Notes under the pieces: generated by a model
What the model was told of the DNA's origin: nothing
Databases searched by the model: none
The model's input: only the letters and a program-made list of their open reading frames with translations
Origin: Novosphingobium sp.
GTDB lineage: Bacteria; Pseudomonadota; Alphaproteobacteria; Sphingomonadales; Sphingomonadaceae
Direction of reading: 5' to 3'
Assembly: GCA_017744735.1 (NCBI GenBank)
Contig: JAGIAR010000007.1
Coordinates: 124,001 to 188,000, forward strand
DNA: 64,000 nucleotides
Program-made: the position numbers and the translations under genes
Part shown: piece after piece, positions 53,157-61,250 of the stretch
How positions within the stretch are numbered: position 1 is the stretch's first letter
How the letters are laid out: every line of letters begins with the position of its first letter

Positions 53157-53887
53157 TGGCAGACGAAACCGCAGCCGGGCCCCTCGCCGGGCAACTCGCG
53201 CTCGTGACCGGGGCAAGCAAGGGCATCGGCGCGGCGACCGCCAAGGCCCTTGCGGCGGCCGGGGCGCATGTGATCCTGACCGCGCGCACCGCGAAGCAGC
53301 TCGAAGCGGTCGAGGAGGAAATCCACCAGGCCGGCGGCAGCTCGACCATCGCCCCGATGGACCTCGGCGAACCCGACGCGATCGCGCGGCTCGCGACCGC
53401 GATCGGCAATCGCTGGGATGCGCTCGACATACTGGTGATGTCGGCCGCGGTGCTGACCCAGCTCGGGCCGGTCACCCAGATCGATTCGAAAGCCTTCAAC
53501 CAGGCGATCACCACCAACCTGCTCGCCTCGCAGGCGCTGCTCGCCGCGTTCGATCCGATGCTGCGGCAGAGCAAGGCCGCGCGGGTGATCGGCCTGACCA
53601 GCAGCGTCGCGGCCCAGCCCCGCGCCTATTGGGGCGCCTACGCCGCGACCAAGGCCGCGCTCGAGGCGCTGCTCGAATGCTACGCGCAGGAAGTCGAACG
53701 GATTTCCGAGATTCGTGTCGCGATCGTCGATCCGGGCGCGACCCGCACCGCGATGCGCGCGCGCGCCTTCCCGGGCGAGGACCCGGCGACGGTCAAGCCG
53801 CCCGAGGATGTGGCCGCGCGGCTGGTAGCCCTGGTGCAGGAAAGCTTCCCCACCGGGCATCGTGAACGGATCGACGCGGCCGGTTAA
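53156..53887 (+). CDS. Short-chain dehydrogenase/reductase (SDR)
   Basis: A 243-residue classical SDR. The cofactor loop ALVTGASKGIGAATAKALAA (about 15-34) has the TGxxxGIG motif, and ILTARTAKQ after the second strand favours NADP. SAAVLTQLGPV follows, and the catalytic residues are Ser in IGLTSSVAAQPR and Tyr-x-x-x-Lys in YAATKAALEA. IVDPGATRTAMRARAFPGED is a typical substrate-loop region. The start ATG 53156 overlaps the purF stop (TGATG), an unusual pair with no obvious pathway link. Confidence 0.87.
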   Translation: MADETAAGPLAGQLALVTGASKGIGAATAKALAAAGAHVILTARTAKQLEAVEEEIHQAGGSSTIAPMDLGEPDAIARLATAIGNRWDALDILVMSAAVLTQLGPVTQIDSKAFNQAITTNLLASQALLAAFDPMLRQSKAARVIGLTSSVAAQPRAYWGAYAATKAALEALLECYAQEVERISEIRVAIVDPGATRTAMRARAFPGEDPATVKPPEDVAARLVALVQESFPTGHRERIDAAG

Positions 53888-53986
53888 CCGGTTCTGCAAA
53901 TCCCCGCTAAAGCAGAAATCCGATAGTCTCCCTAACCACGGGCGGAAGCCCGACGGAAAGCATCCGGCACATGGGAGGCCATCGCG

Positions 53987-54343
53987 ATGAACCAGCTCAC
54001 CACCCGTTTCGAGCGCTACGAAGTCGCCGCGCAGGAAGATCGCTGCGCTCCCCGCTACAAGATCACCATCCCGGCGCAGTTGCGCGCATCGGGCGGGCGC
54101 GGGTTCCAGACCGTGGTGCACGACCTGTCGCTCTCGGGCTTCTCGGCCACCGCAGTCAGCAAGATGCATCCGGGCACGCTGTGCTGGCTCACCCTCCCGG
54201 GGCTGGAGGCGCTGCAGGCGGAAGTCGTGTGGTGGCAGGATGCGCTGTGCGGCTGCGCCTTCTCCAAGCTGCTCAGCCCGATCGTCCACGACAATCTGCT
54301 TGCGCGCTATCGCGGGCAGGCCGCGGTCCGGCCCGGCGCCTAG
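53987..54343 (+). CDS. PilZ-domain c-di-GMP-binding protein
   Basis: A 118-residue single-domain PilZ protein, a cyclic-di-GMP receptor. The RxxxR-like basic start RCAPRYKITIPAQLRA (about 19-34) is followed by the D-x-S-x-x-G motif in VHDLSLSGFSATA (about 44-56), then WLTLPGLEALQAEVVWWQDA and CGCAFSKLL. Both c-di-GMP motifs are present, though the first is R-x4-R-like. ATG 53987 has GGAGG nine bases upstream. It ends 4 bp inside the convergent cyclopropane synthase gene. Confidence 0.8.
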   Translation: MNQLTTRFERYEVAAQEDRCAPRYKITIPAQLRASGGRGFQTVVHDLSLSGFSATAVSKMHPGTLCWLTLPGLEALQAEVVWWQDALCGCAFSKLLSPIVHDNLLARYRGQAAVRPGA

Positions 54344-55590
54344 TCCTTGACCAGCGTGACCTGGCTGACGGTGATCCCGCCGCCGCGGAAACCGCCTTCG
54401 CAATACATCAGGTAGAAGCGCCACAGCCGCCGGAAGCGTTCGTCGAACCCCTCGGGCAGCCGGCTTTCCTCGCAGGCGCGATCGAAGTTCTCGCGCCACG
54501 CCTTGAGCGTCTCGGCATAATCGATCCCGAAATCCTCCTGGTCCTCCCAGCGCAGCCCGCGTTCGGCGGCAAGCCGCTGGAACTCGCTGGTGCGGATCAG
54601 CAATCCGCCCGGGAAGATATAGGCCTGGATGAAATCGGCGTTGCGGGCATAGCCGTCGAACAATTCCTCGCGCATCGCGATGAACTGGATCGCCGCGCGC
54701 CCGCCCGGCTTGAGGCAGCGCGCGAGGCAATCGAAATAGCTCGGCCAGTATTCGCGCCCGACCGCCTCGACCATCTCGACACTGACGATCGCGTCGAACT
54801 GGCCGGTAACGTCGCGATAGTCCTGATGGCGGAAATCGATATCACCGGCCTGGTGCGACGCGGCCCAGTGCAATTGCTCGTCCGACAGGCTGATCCCGGT
54901 GACCTTGCTGCCGCGCGACGCGAAATAATTCGACAGCGCGCCCCAGCCGCAGCCGATCTCGAGCAGGGTCGCCGGCCCCTTGCCCGCGCTCTCGAGACGT
55001 TCGGCGAGCTTCGCCCATTTGCTGTGCTGCGACGCTTCCAGGCCGCGCGAATCGTAATGCAGCCCGCTCGAATAGCTCATCGTCGGATCGAGCCAGGCGC
55101 CGTAGAAATCGTTGCCGAGGTCGTAATGCGCGTGGATGTTGCGTTCGGCCTGCGCGCGGGTGTTGCGGTTGAACCAGTGGAGCAGCCGCGCGGCGATCCG
55201 CCACGGCCCCTTGGCGCGGCCGGTGTCGCCCATCGACGCGCCGTTATCCATCACCAGCGCGAACAGGCTCACCGGGTCGCGGCTGTCCCACTCGCCCGCT
55301 TCCCACGCCTGGTAGAAGCCGGCCGAGCCACCGGTCGCGAGCCGCAGCAGCGCGCGCCAGTCGCGGATATGGATGTCGGCCTCGAACCCCGGAGCGCGAC
55401 CGCCCAGCACCCGCGTTGCGCCGTCGGGCAGGCGAACCGTCACCGAACCGCGCTGCAGGCCGCGATCGACCTGATCGAGGAGTTTCTGGCCCCCGCCCGC
55501 AAACAGGCGCGCAAACAGCGCCGGACCGGTGTGGATCCGGTGGCTACCTTCGAGCAGCAGGTCTCCCCGTCCGATCCCCTCAGCAGACAT
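54340..55590 (-). CDS. cfa: Cyclopropane-fatty-acyl-phospholipid synthase family methyltransferase
   Basis: A 416-residue SAM-dependent enzyme that modifies unsaturated lipid chains in the membrane. The N-terminal lipid-binding part (about 1-110) is followed by HYDLGNDFYGAWLDPTMSYS (about 154-173), SAM motif LLEIGCGWGALSNYFASRG, and VSVEMVEAVGREYWPSYFDC with the active-site Glu. IYIFPGG-type AYIFPGGLLI and YAETLKAWRENFD near the end are typical. Start ATG 55590. It is convergent with the PilZ gene. Confidence 0.9.
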   Translation of the reverse strand: MSAEGIGRGDLLLEGSHRIHTGPALFARLFAGGGQKLLDQVDRGLQRGSVTVRLPDGATRVLGGRAPGFEADIHIRDWRALLRLATGGSAGFYQAWEAGEWDSRDPVSLFALVMDNGASMGDTGRAKGPWRIAARLLHWFNRNTRAQAERNIHAHYDLGNDFYGAWLDPTMSYSSGLHYDSRGLEASQHSKWAKLAERLESAGKGPATLLEIGCGWGALSNYFASRGSKVTGISLSDEQLHWAASHQAGDIDFRHQDYRDVTGQFDAIVSVEMVEAVGREYWPSYFDCLARCLKPGGRAAIQFIAMREELFDGYARNADFIQAYIFPGGLLIRTSEFQRLAAERGLRWEDQEDFGIDYAETLKAWRENFDRACEESRLPEGFDERFRRLWRFYLMYCEGGFRGGGITVSQVTLVKD

Positions 55591-55679
55591 GGGGCGCTAT
55601 ATGCTCCGCCGAAACGGAGTCGGCAAGGGTTGAGCGCCCGCGCCGTATTTGCCGCAAGCTTCTGTCTTGCCAATGAAAC

Positions 55680-56645
55680 TCAACAGCCCGGCCCCGGCTG
55701 GGGCAGCGTGACCGACCGCCCCAGCCGCCCCTCGCCCGGCCGCCGGCCGAAGCGCGCATCCTGAAAGGCGACCAGCACGCGGCATCGCTCCCGCGTCACC
55801 CGCGCCATCGGCAGGATCGACCAGCGCGCGAAACTCGCCATTTCCGGCGTGTGGAGCGCACGCCGGGCGAGCGGGTCGGTCATTCCGTCGGGTACGGGCG
55901 GCCGATAATCCGGATTCCAGATCCAGCCGGCACCGGGCGCGTATTCGTCGAAATGGATCAGATGGTCCTGCCGCCAGGTCACCGAGCGCTGCCAGAACAG
56001 CACCGGCGGCGGCGAGATTACCATCGCATCGGGCCGCGCATCGCCCTCCGGCGCGATCGGCGCGTGGCGGACCTGCGCGCTGAGCGCGCCGTTGGCGCAG
56101 ATATAGAGCAGCGCCGCCGCGGATGCGGCGAGCGCCGGCCTGGCCCAACGCGCCCGCCCTTCCCGCTCCCACCGCCGCGACAGCCAGATGCCCCACCCCA
56201 GCGCGAGCAGCAGCCACGGATCGACGATGAACAGCGCATCGTTGTGGTACCAGCGGTTGCTGAACGGCGAGAACAGCTGGATCGCGTAGGAAGTCTGCCA
56301 ATCGAGCAGCGGGTGGGTGAGGCAGCCGATATAGCTGAGCGTCAGCAGCCAGCCGAAATGCATCGGCAGCCCGCTCGCAAAACTCGCACCGCGTTTCAGT
56401 TGCCAACGGTCGAGCAGCCACAGCAAGCCCGCCAGCATCGGCGGCAGCAGCAGCACCCCGCCGAAGAAACTGTGGGTGAACCCGCGATGGGTCGCGAGCG
56501 GCGCCCACGGCACCCAGCCGAGGAACACGTCGATATCGGGCGCATTGGCCCCGAGGATCAGCGCCGCCAGCCCCTTGCGGCTGCGCGTCTTCAGCCCCGC
56601 CTGCCCGAGCGTCCAGCCGACGAGGCTATGGGTGAGGTTGTCCAT
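55680..56645 (-). CDS. Membrane-bound metal-dependent hydrolase, YdjM family
   Basis: A 321-residue inner-membrane protein of the DUF457/YdjM family. NLTHSLVGWTLGQAGLKTR (about 3-21) contributes His and Gly, LGANAPDIDVF (about 30-42) and THRGFTHSFFGG (about 52-63) hold the metal His/Asp ligands, and CLTHPLLDWQTSY is the third site. Four or five hydrophobic segments alternate with these. The start ATG 56645 is only 7 bp from an inverted repeat of the GxxExxY element, and there is no clear ribosome site, suggesting the insertion altered its expression signals. Confidence 0.8.
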   Translation of the reverse strand: MDNLTHSLVGWTLGQAGLKTRSRKGLAALILGANAPDIDVFLGWVPWAPLATHRGFTHSFFGGVLLLPPMLAGLLWLLDRWQLKRGASFASGLPMHFGWLLTLSYIGCLTHPLLDWQTSYAIQLFSPFSNRWYHNDALFIVDPWLLLALGWGIWLSRRWEREGRARWARPALAASAAALLYICANGALSAQVRHAPIAPEGDARPDAMVISPPPVLFWQRSVTWRQDHLIHFDEYAPGAGWIWNPDYRPPVPDGMTDPLARRALHTPEMASFARWSILPMARVTRERCRVLVAFQDARFGRRPGEGRLGRSVTLPQPGPGC

Positions 56646-56652
56646 TTACCGG

Positions 56653-56680
56653 TTTCGCGCAAAGACGCGAAGGCGCGAAG
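56653..56680. repeat. Left 28-bp inverted repeat of the GxxExxY element
   Basis: The 28 bp begin TTTCGCGCAAAGACGCG and end GGCGCGAAG. They match the reverse complement of 57090-57117 at 26 of 28 positions. The copy also shows an internal A/G-rich hexamer rhythm (AAAGACGC, GAAGGCGC). It lies 7 bp before the hydrolase start codon. Confidence 0.85.
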
Positions 56681-56689
56681 ATGAAGGCA

Positions 56690-57079
56690 TCATGCGGTCG
56701 CAACGTAGCCGTTGACCAGCCGGCGCGTGCCTTCCTTGAAAGTCGCGAGCCCAAAATTCATCAGCAGGCCGAGCCGCAAATCCATCAGCCGCAGATAAGT
56801 GAGGAGTTGCTTGGCATGAACGGGCGCATGGCGTTCGGTCGACTTGATCTCGATCAGCAGCTTGTCTTCGACAAGCAGGTCGAAGCGAAAGCCATTCTCG
56901 ATCACGATCCCGTCGTGGACGAGCGGCACGGGTTGCTGCCGCAAGACCTTTAGCCCATCCCGCCGAAGGCCTTCGAACATCAAGGTCTCATAAACGCTTT
57001 CGAGCAAGCCCGGGCCGAGATCGCGATGCAATCTAAACCCGCGATCGACGCAAACCTTGGCGAGTTCCTCCAGCCCCAT
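56690..57079 (-). CDS. GxxExxY protein (PD-(D/E)XK-like fold)
   Basis: A 129-residue protein whose namesake motif is GLLESVY at residues 24-30. A nuclease-like core follows: Asp67 in GFRFDLLVEDK, then Glu77 and Lys79 in LLIEIKS, the D-x(n)-E-x-K pattern of PD-(D/E)XK enzymes. The end reads LLTYLRLMDLRLGLLMNFG then RRLVNGY. The family is known for patchy, multi-copy occurrence; an in vivo function is not established to my knowledge. ATG 57079 has AGGGGAAA upstream. It is flanked by 28-bp inverted repeats and sits alone within that unit. Confidence 0.88.
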   Translation of the reverse strand: MGLEELAKVCVDRGFRLHRDLGPGLLESVYETLMFEGLRRDGLKVLRQQPVPLVHDGIVIENGFRFDLLVEDKLLIEIKSTERHAPVHAKQLLTYLRLMDLRLGLLMNFGLATFKEGTRRLVNGYVATA

Positions 57080-57089
57080 CGGCTTTCCC

Positions 57090-57117
57090 CTTCGCGTCTT
57101 TGCGTCTTTGCGCGAAA
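57090..57117. repeat. Right 28-bp inverted repeat of the GxxExxY element
   Basis: The plus strand reads CTTCGCGTCTTTGCGTC and ends TTTGCGCGAAA. It is the inverted partner of 56653-56680 with two mismatches, and ends 3 bp from the korB stop codon. Confidence 0.85.
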
Positions 57118-57120
57118 ATC

Positions 57121-58155
57121 CTAAGCCGGATGCCCGCCCTTGTCGTCCACCGTCCAGGTCTGGCCCTTCGCGAGCAGCTTGGCGAGATCGGCGGTCTTGC
57201 CTTCGCTGGCCTTGGCCTTCTCCGCGATCACTGCCGCCTCGAAGGTCGGGCGCGGGTCGTCGTAGAGGACGCCGAGCGCCATCGGGAATTCGCCGAAGGG
57301 CATTTCGACCAGCATATGCGCGATCGCGCGGTTCTTCGCATTGTGGACCAGCACGCCGGCGCCCTGCCAGTCGCCTTCGGCGACATCGACCACTTTCAGA
57401 GAAAGCGTCTCGAGATCCAGCGCGATGCCCTTGGTGCCATTGGCGAACAGCATCGGCTCGCCGTCCTTGAGCCAGAGCTGGCGATCCTCCGCGCCCTTGG
57501 GCGCGGCGAAGTCGTTGAACACGTCCTTGTTGTAGACGATGCAGTTCTGGAAGATCTCGACGAAGGCCGCGCCCTTGTGGGCATGGGCGGCGGTCAGCAC
57601 CTCGGGCAGGAACTTCGAGACGTCGAACCCGCGACCGACGAAGCGCGCGCCGGCGCCCAGCGCGAAGGCGCAGGGGTTGGCCGGCCGGTCGACCGAGCCG
57701 AGCGGGGTCGAGGGCGACGGCGTGCCGATCCGGCTGGTCGGCGAGGCCTGGCCCTTGGTCAGCCCGTAGATCTCGTTGTTGAACAGCAGGATCTGCACGT
57801 CGAGATTGCGCCGCAGCACATGCATCAGATGGTTGCCGCCGATCGACAGCCCGTCGCCGTCGCCGGTGACCAGCCATACGTCGAGATCGGGGTTGGCCAG
57901 CTTGATGCCGGTCGCGAAGGCCGGCGCGCGTCCGTGGATCGTGTGGAAGCCGTAGCTCTCGATATAGTACGGGAAGCGGCTCGAGCAGCCGATGCCCGAG
58001 ACGAACACGGTGTTCTTCGGATCGGCGCCGATCGCCGGCAGGGTGCGCTGCACCGCCTTGAGGATCGCATAGTCGCCGCAACCGGGGCACCAGCGGACCT
58101 CCTGGTCGGTTTCCCAGTCCTTGAGCGTGGTGGCGATGGGGGTCATGTCGTTCAT
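57121..58155 (-). CDS. korB: 2-oxoacid (2-oxoglutarate) ferredoxin oxidoreductase, beta subunit
   Basis: A 344-residue ThDP-binding subunit that with KorA decarboxylates 2-oxoglutarate (or another 2-oxoacid) to an acyl-CoA, passing electrons to ferredoxin. RWCPGCGDYAILKAVQR has the CxxC-type Cys pair, GIGCSSRFPYYIESYGFHTI a third Cys, and the ThDP motif GDGDGLSIGGNHLMHVLRRN near residue 97 is intact. It overlaps the korA stop by 4 bp (ATGA). It is followed directly by the GxxExxY element. The exact 2-oxoacid cannot be proven by sequence. Confidence 0.9.
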   Translation of the reverse strand: MNDMTPIATTLKDWETDQEVRWCPGCGDYAILKAVQRTLPAIGADPKNTVFVSGIGCSSRFPYYIESYGFHTIHGRAPAFATGIKLANPDLDVWLVTGDGDGLSIGGNHLMHVLRRNLDVQILLFNNEIYGLTKGQASPTSRIGTPSPSTPLGSVDRPANPCAFALGAGARFVGRGFDVSKFLPEVLTAAHAHKGAAFVEIFQNCIVYNKDVFNDFAAPKGAEDRQLWLKDGEPMLFANGTKGIALDLETLSLKVVDVAEGDWQGAGVLVHNAKNRAIAHMLVEMPFGEFPMALGVLYDDPRPTFEAAVIAEKAKASEGKTADLAKLLAKGQTWTVDDKGGHPA

Positions 58156-60125
58156 GGCTTCACTCCGGTCTTGAGCGAGCCATCGTCGTAGCCCGAGCCC
58201 TCCTCGGGCAGTTGCGCGGGCGTGGGGGAGACTTCGCCGCTCTCATTGTCGGCCGTCGCGTCGAAATAGGTCGCGATCGCGGTTTCGAGTTCGGCGATGC
58301 TGAACGGCTGGCCGCTGGTCTTGGTCAGGCTCCTGGCGTCGATCAGCAGCTGGTCGCGCAGCACGGTCTTGAACTGGCCGGTGTTCATCTCGGGCACCAG
58401 CACATGGTCGAAGCCGCTCAGCAGCTCACCGAGGTTCGCCGGCAGCGGCCAGACGTTGCGGACATGCACATGGCTGACCGAAAGGCCCTGCTTGCGCGCG
58501 CGGCGCACCGCCTGGTGGATCGGGCCGAAGGTCGAGCCCCAGCCGACCACCGCGAGCGTGCCGGTGGCATCGCCGAGCACGACGTCCTGCGCCGGGATGG
58601 TCTTGGCGATCCCGTCGATCTTGTCCTTGCGCGCGTCGGTCATTGCCTGGTGGTTGGCCGGCGAATAGTCGATATTGCCGGTCTCGACGTGCTTCTCGAT
58701 CCCGCCGATGCGATGCATCAGGCCGGGCGTGCCGGGCTTGATCCACGGCCGCGCGCCCTTGGCGTCGCGCTTGTAGGCGAGCAGCGTGTCGCCCGAATTC
58801 TTCTCTTCGAGGAAAGTCACAGGAAACGGTTCGTAAGCCTTGGGATCAGGGACTTTCCACGGCTCCGCCGCATTGGCGATATAGCCGTCGGTCAGCAGCA
58901 TCACCGGGGTCATGTACTGGACCGCGATCCGGCAGGCCTCGATCGCGCAGTCGAACACGTCGCCGGGCGAGCGCGCGGCGATCACCGGCATCGGCGCATC
59001 GCCGTTGCGGCCGTAGACCGCCTGGTAGAGATCGCTCTGCTCGGTCTTGGTCGGGAGGCCGGTCGACGGGCCGCCGCGCTGGCTGTTGACGATCACCAGC
59101 GGCAGCTCGGTCATGATCGCGAGGCCCATCGCCTCGCCCTTGAGCGCGATGCCGGGGCCCGAGGACGAGGTCACGCCGAGCTGGCCGGCGTAGGAGGCGC
59201 CGATCGCGGCGCAGATCGCGGCGATCTCGTCTTCCGCCTGGAAGGTGGTGACGCCGAATTCCTTCAGCCGCGCGAGATGGTGGAGGATGGCCGAGGCCGG
59301 GGTGATCGGATAGCCGCCGAAGAACATCGGCAGCCCGGCCAGCTGCGCGCCCGCGACGAGGCCGAGCGAGACCGCCTCGGCGCCGGTGATCGTGCGGTAC
59401 AGGCCCGGCGCGCTCGCAACCGGCGGAATGTGGAGCTGCTTGAGCGGGCCCGAAAGCTCCGCGGTCTCGCCATAGGCGTGGCCGGCGTTGAGCGCGGCGA
59501 TATTGGCGGCCGCGAGGTCGGGCTTGCTCTTGAACTTGCCGTTGAGCCAGTCGATCAGCGGCTGGCGGTCACGGTCGAACATCCACAGCGCAAGGCCGAG
59601 GGTCCACATGTTCTTGCAGCGCAGCGCATCCTTGTTGCCGAGGCCGAAATCCTTCACCGCCTCGACCGTCAGCGCGGAAATGTCGAACGCCAGCACATCC
59701 CACCTGGCAAGGCTGCCGTCGTCGAGCGGGCTGACGTCGTACTTCGCCTTTTCGAGGTTGCGCTTGTTGAACTCGCCGGTGTCGGCGATGATCAGCCCGC
59801 CGGGCTTGAGCGCCGCGAGGTTCACCTTGAGCGCCGCCGGGTTCATCGCCACCAGCACGTCGGGCGCGTCGCCCGCGGTCTCGATCTCGGTCGAGCCGAA
59901 GTTGATCTGGAACGCGGAAACCCCGAACAGCGTGCCCTGCGGCGCGCGAATTTCCGCCGGAAAATCGGGGAAGGTCGCGAGATCGTTGCCCGCCAGCGCG
60001 GTCGAAAGCGTGAACTGCCCGCCGGTGAGCTGCATGCCGTCGCCGGAATCGCCTGCGAAGCGCACCACCACCGCTTCGGGCGTATGCGCGGCTGCTGCCG
60101 GCTTTTCGGCTGCGAGAGTTGCCAT
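58152..60125 (-). CDS. korA: 2-oxoacid (2-oxoglutarate) ferredoxin oxidoreductase, alpha subunit with fused gamma domain
   Basis: A 657-residue protein. Residues about 18-190 form the gamma domain (VVVRFAGDSGDGMQLTGGQF, then FPAEIRAPQGTLFGVSAFQI), fused to the alpha domain starting GAEAVSLGLVAGAQLAGLPM. GYPITPASAILHHLARLKEF, FQAEDEIAAICAAIGASYAG and TSSSGPGIALKGEAMGLAIM are ThDP/substrate-side signatures, and GPSTGLPTKTEQSDL follows. Start ATG 60125; a longer start to 60209 is not conserved. The korAB pair lets an aerobe link 2-oxoglutarate decarboxylation to ferredoxin rather than NADH. Confidence 0.9.
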   Translation of the reverse strand: MATLAAEKPAAAAHTPEAVVVRFAGDSGDGMQLTGGQFTLSTALAGNDLATFPDFPAEIRAPQGTLFGVSAFQINFGSTEIETAGDAPDVLVAMNPAALKVNLAALKPGGLIIADTGEFNKRNLEKAKYDVSPLDDGSLARWDVLAFDISALTVEAVKDFGLGNKDALRCKNMWTLGLALWMFDRDRQPLIDWLNGKFKSKPDLAAANIAALNAGHAYGETAELSGPLKQLHIPPVASAPGLYRTITGAEAVSLGLVAGAQLAGLPMFFGGYPITPASAILHHLARLKEFGVTTFQAEDEIAAICAAIGASYAGQLGVTSSSGPGIALKGEAMGLAIMTELPLVIVNSQRGGPSTGLPTKTEQSDLYQAVYGRNGDAPMPVIAARSPGDVFDCAIEACRIAVQYMTPVMLLTDGYIANAAEPWKVPDPKAYEPFPVTFLEEKNSGDTLLAYKRDAKGARPWIKPGTPGLMHRIGGIEKHVETGNIDYSPANHQAMTDARKDKIDGIAKTIPAQDVVLGDATGTLAVVGWGSTFGPIHQAVRRARKQGLSVSHVHVRNVWPLPANLGELLSGFDHVLVPEMNTGQFKTVLRDQLLIDARSLTKTSGQPFSIAELETAIATYFDATADNESGEVSPTPAQLPEEGSGYDDGSLKTGVKP

Positions 60126-60299
60126 GTGTCGTATCCTTATCGCGCCCGCAAAAAGGCGCGTAAATGCCATTCTGGCAGGGCACCTATGATCGGCCATGCC
60201 CCGCCGCAACCAAGTTTTTCTGTCTCTTACCCAAAAATGGGCGTTGGAATCCTGCCCGTTCCGAACTTATTCACCGTTCCGGACGAGAGAGGATGACAG

Positions 60300-61250
60300 A
60301 TGGTGGATAGCGAACATTTCGTGCGCGACGACGTGCGCGCCTTCCTGGCGATGCTCGAGGGCATGAACCGGCCCGACATGCGCACGGTGCCGATCGAGCA
60401 GACCCGCGCGATGACCGCGGCGATGCAGCCGATGGTGCAGCTGCCGACGCGCGCGCTGGCGCGGATCGAGGATCTCGCCTGTCCCGGCCCCCGCGGCGAC
60501 ATCCGCCTGCGGCTCTACGATGCACGGGCGGAGCGCGGCCCCTCCCCGCTGATGGTGTTCATCCACGGCGGCGGCTTCGTGTTCGGCGATATCGACAGCT
60601 ACCAGGGCACCTGCAGCGAGATCGCCGCCGAGCTGGACCTGCCGGTGGTCTCGGTCGAATACCGGCTTGCCCCCGAACACCCCTTCCCCGCCGCGCCCGA
60701 GGATTGCGAAGCGGCCGCGCGCTGGCTCGCGGCGAGCCCCGCGCCGCTCGGCTTCGAGGTCACCGGGCTGGTCCCGATCGGCGACAGCGCCGGCGGCAAT
60801 CTCGCGATCGTCACCACCCAGTCGCTGATGCTCGATCCAGCGGCGGTGCCGGTAATCGCGCAGGTGCCGATCTACCCGGTCGCCGAGCCGATCGCGCCGC
60901 TCGAATCCTACGCTCTGTTCGGCGACGGCTACATGCTGACCAAGGATGTGATTTCCTTCTTCGACGAGTGCTACGCGCTCGATCCGGCGGACCGCCGCGC
61001 CTATCCGGTGCTCGGCGCGCTGGCCGGAACACCGCCGACCGTGCTGGCGACCGCTGCGCTCGATCCGCTGCGCGATTCGGGCCGCAACTATGCCGCCGCG
61101 CTGATCCGGGCCGGCTGCGAGGTGACCTATCTGGAACTCGCCGGGAATATCCACGGGTTCGTCCAGATCCGCAAGGCGATCCCTAGCGCGCACGCCGATC
61201 TGCTTGCTATTTTGCACGCCACCAAAGCGACACTGGAAAGGGTTGCATGA
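60300..61250 (+). CDS. Alpha/beta hydrolase, HSL (hormone-sensitive-lipase) family esterase
   Basis: A 316-residue esterase. The oxyanion motif HGGGFVFGDIDSY (about 84-96) and the nucleophile elbow GDSAGGNLA (Ser near residue 163) define the HSL family; Asp in LDPLRDSG and His in GNIHGFVQ complete the triad. VVSVEYRLAPEHPFPAAPED matches the family. ATG 60300 follows GAGAGG. The 4-bp overlap with rppH suggests a two-gene operon. The substrate is unknown; such enzymes usually cleave short acyl esters. Confidence 0.88.
   Translation: MVDSEHFVRDDVRAFLAMLEGMNRPDMRTVPIEQTRAMTAAMQPMVQLPTRALARIEDLACPGPRGDIRLRLYDARAERGPSPLMVFIHGGGFVFGDIDSYQGTCSEIAAELDLPVVSVEYRLAPEHPFPAAPEDCEAAARWLAASPAPLGFEVTGLVPIGDSAGGNLAIVTTQSLMLDPAAVPVIAQVPIYPVAEPIAPLESYALFGDGYMLTKDVISFFDECYALDPADRRAYPVLGALAGTPPTVLATAALDPLRDSGRNYAAALIRAGCEVTYLELAGNIHGFVQIRKAIPSAHADLLAILHATKATLERVA

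Larger units (their letters stand above)
56653..57117 (-). mobile_element. Compact inverted-repeat element carrying one GxxExxY nuclease-like gene
   Basis: A 465-bp unit bounded by 28-bp inverted repeats (26/28 matched) that holds only the GxxExxY gene. It occupies exactly the space between the korB stop (ends 57121) and the start of the hydrolase (56645). No transposase gene is present, so movement would need a helper or another mechanism. The repeat resembles the CGCAAAGACGC-type sequences that I recall often flank GxxExxY genes; that association is recall, not shown here. Confidence 0.55.

Noticed and set aside
56690..58090. A 466-codon frame joining the GxxExxY gene to a frame inside korB
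   Set aside because: The upstream part is an alternative frame of korB; a proper ATG with ribosome site at 57079 explains the GxxExxY gene.
60258..60279. Two GTTC words upstream of the esterase gene, considered as a second LexA box
   Set aside because: They are 18 bp apart start to start; the alphaproteobacterial box needs 11.
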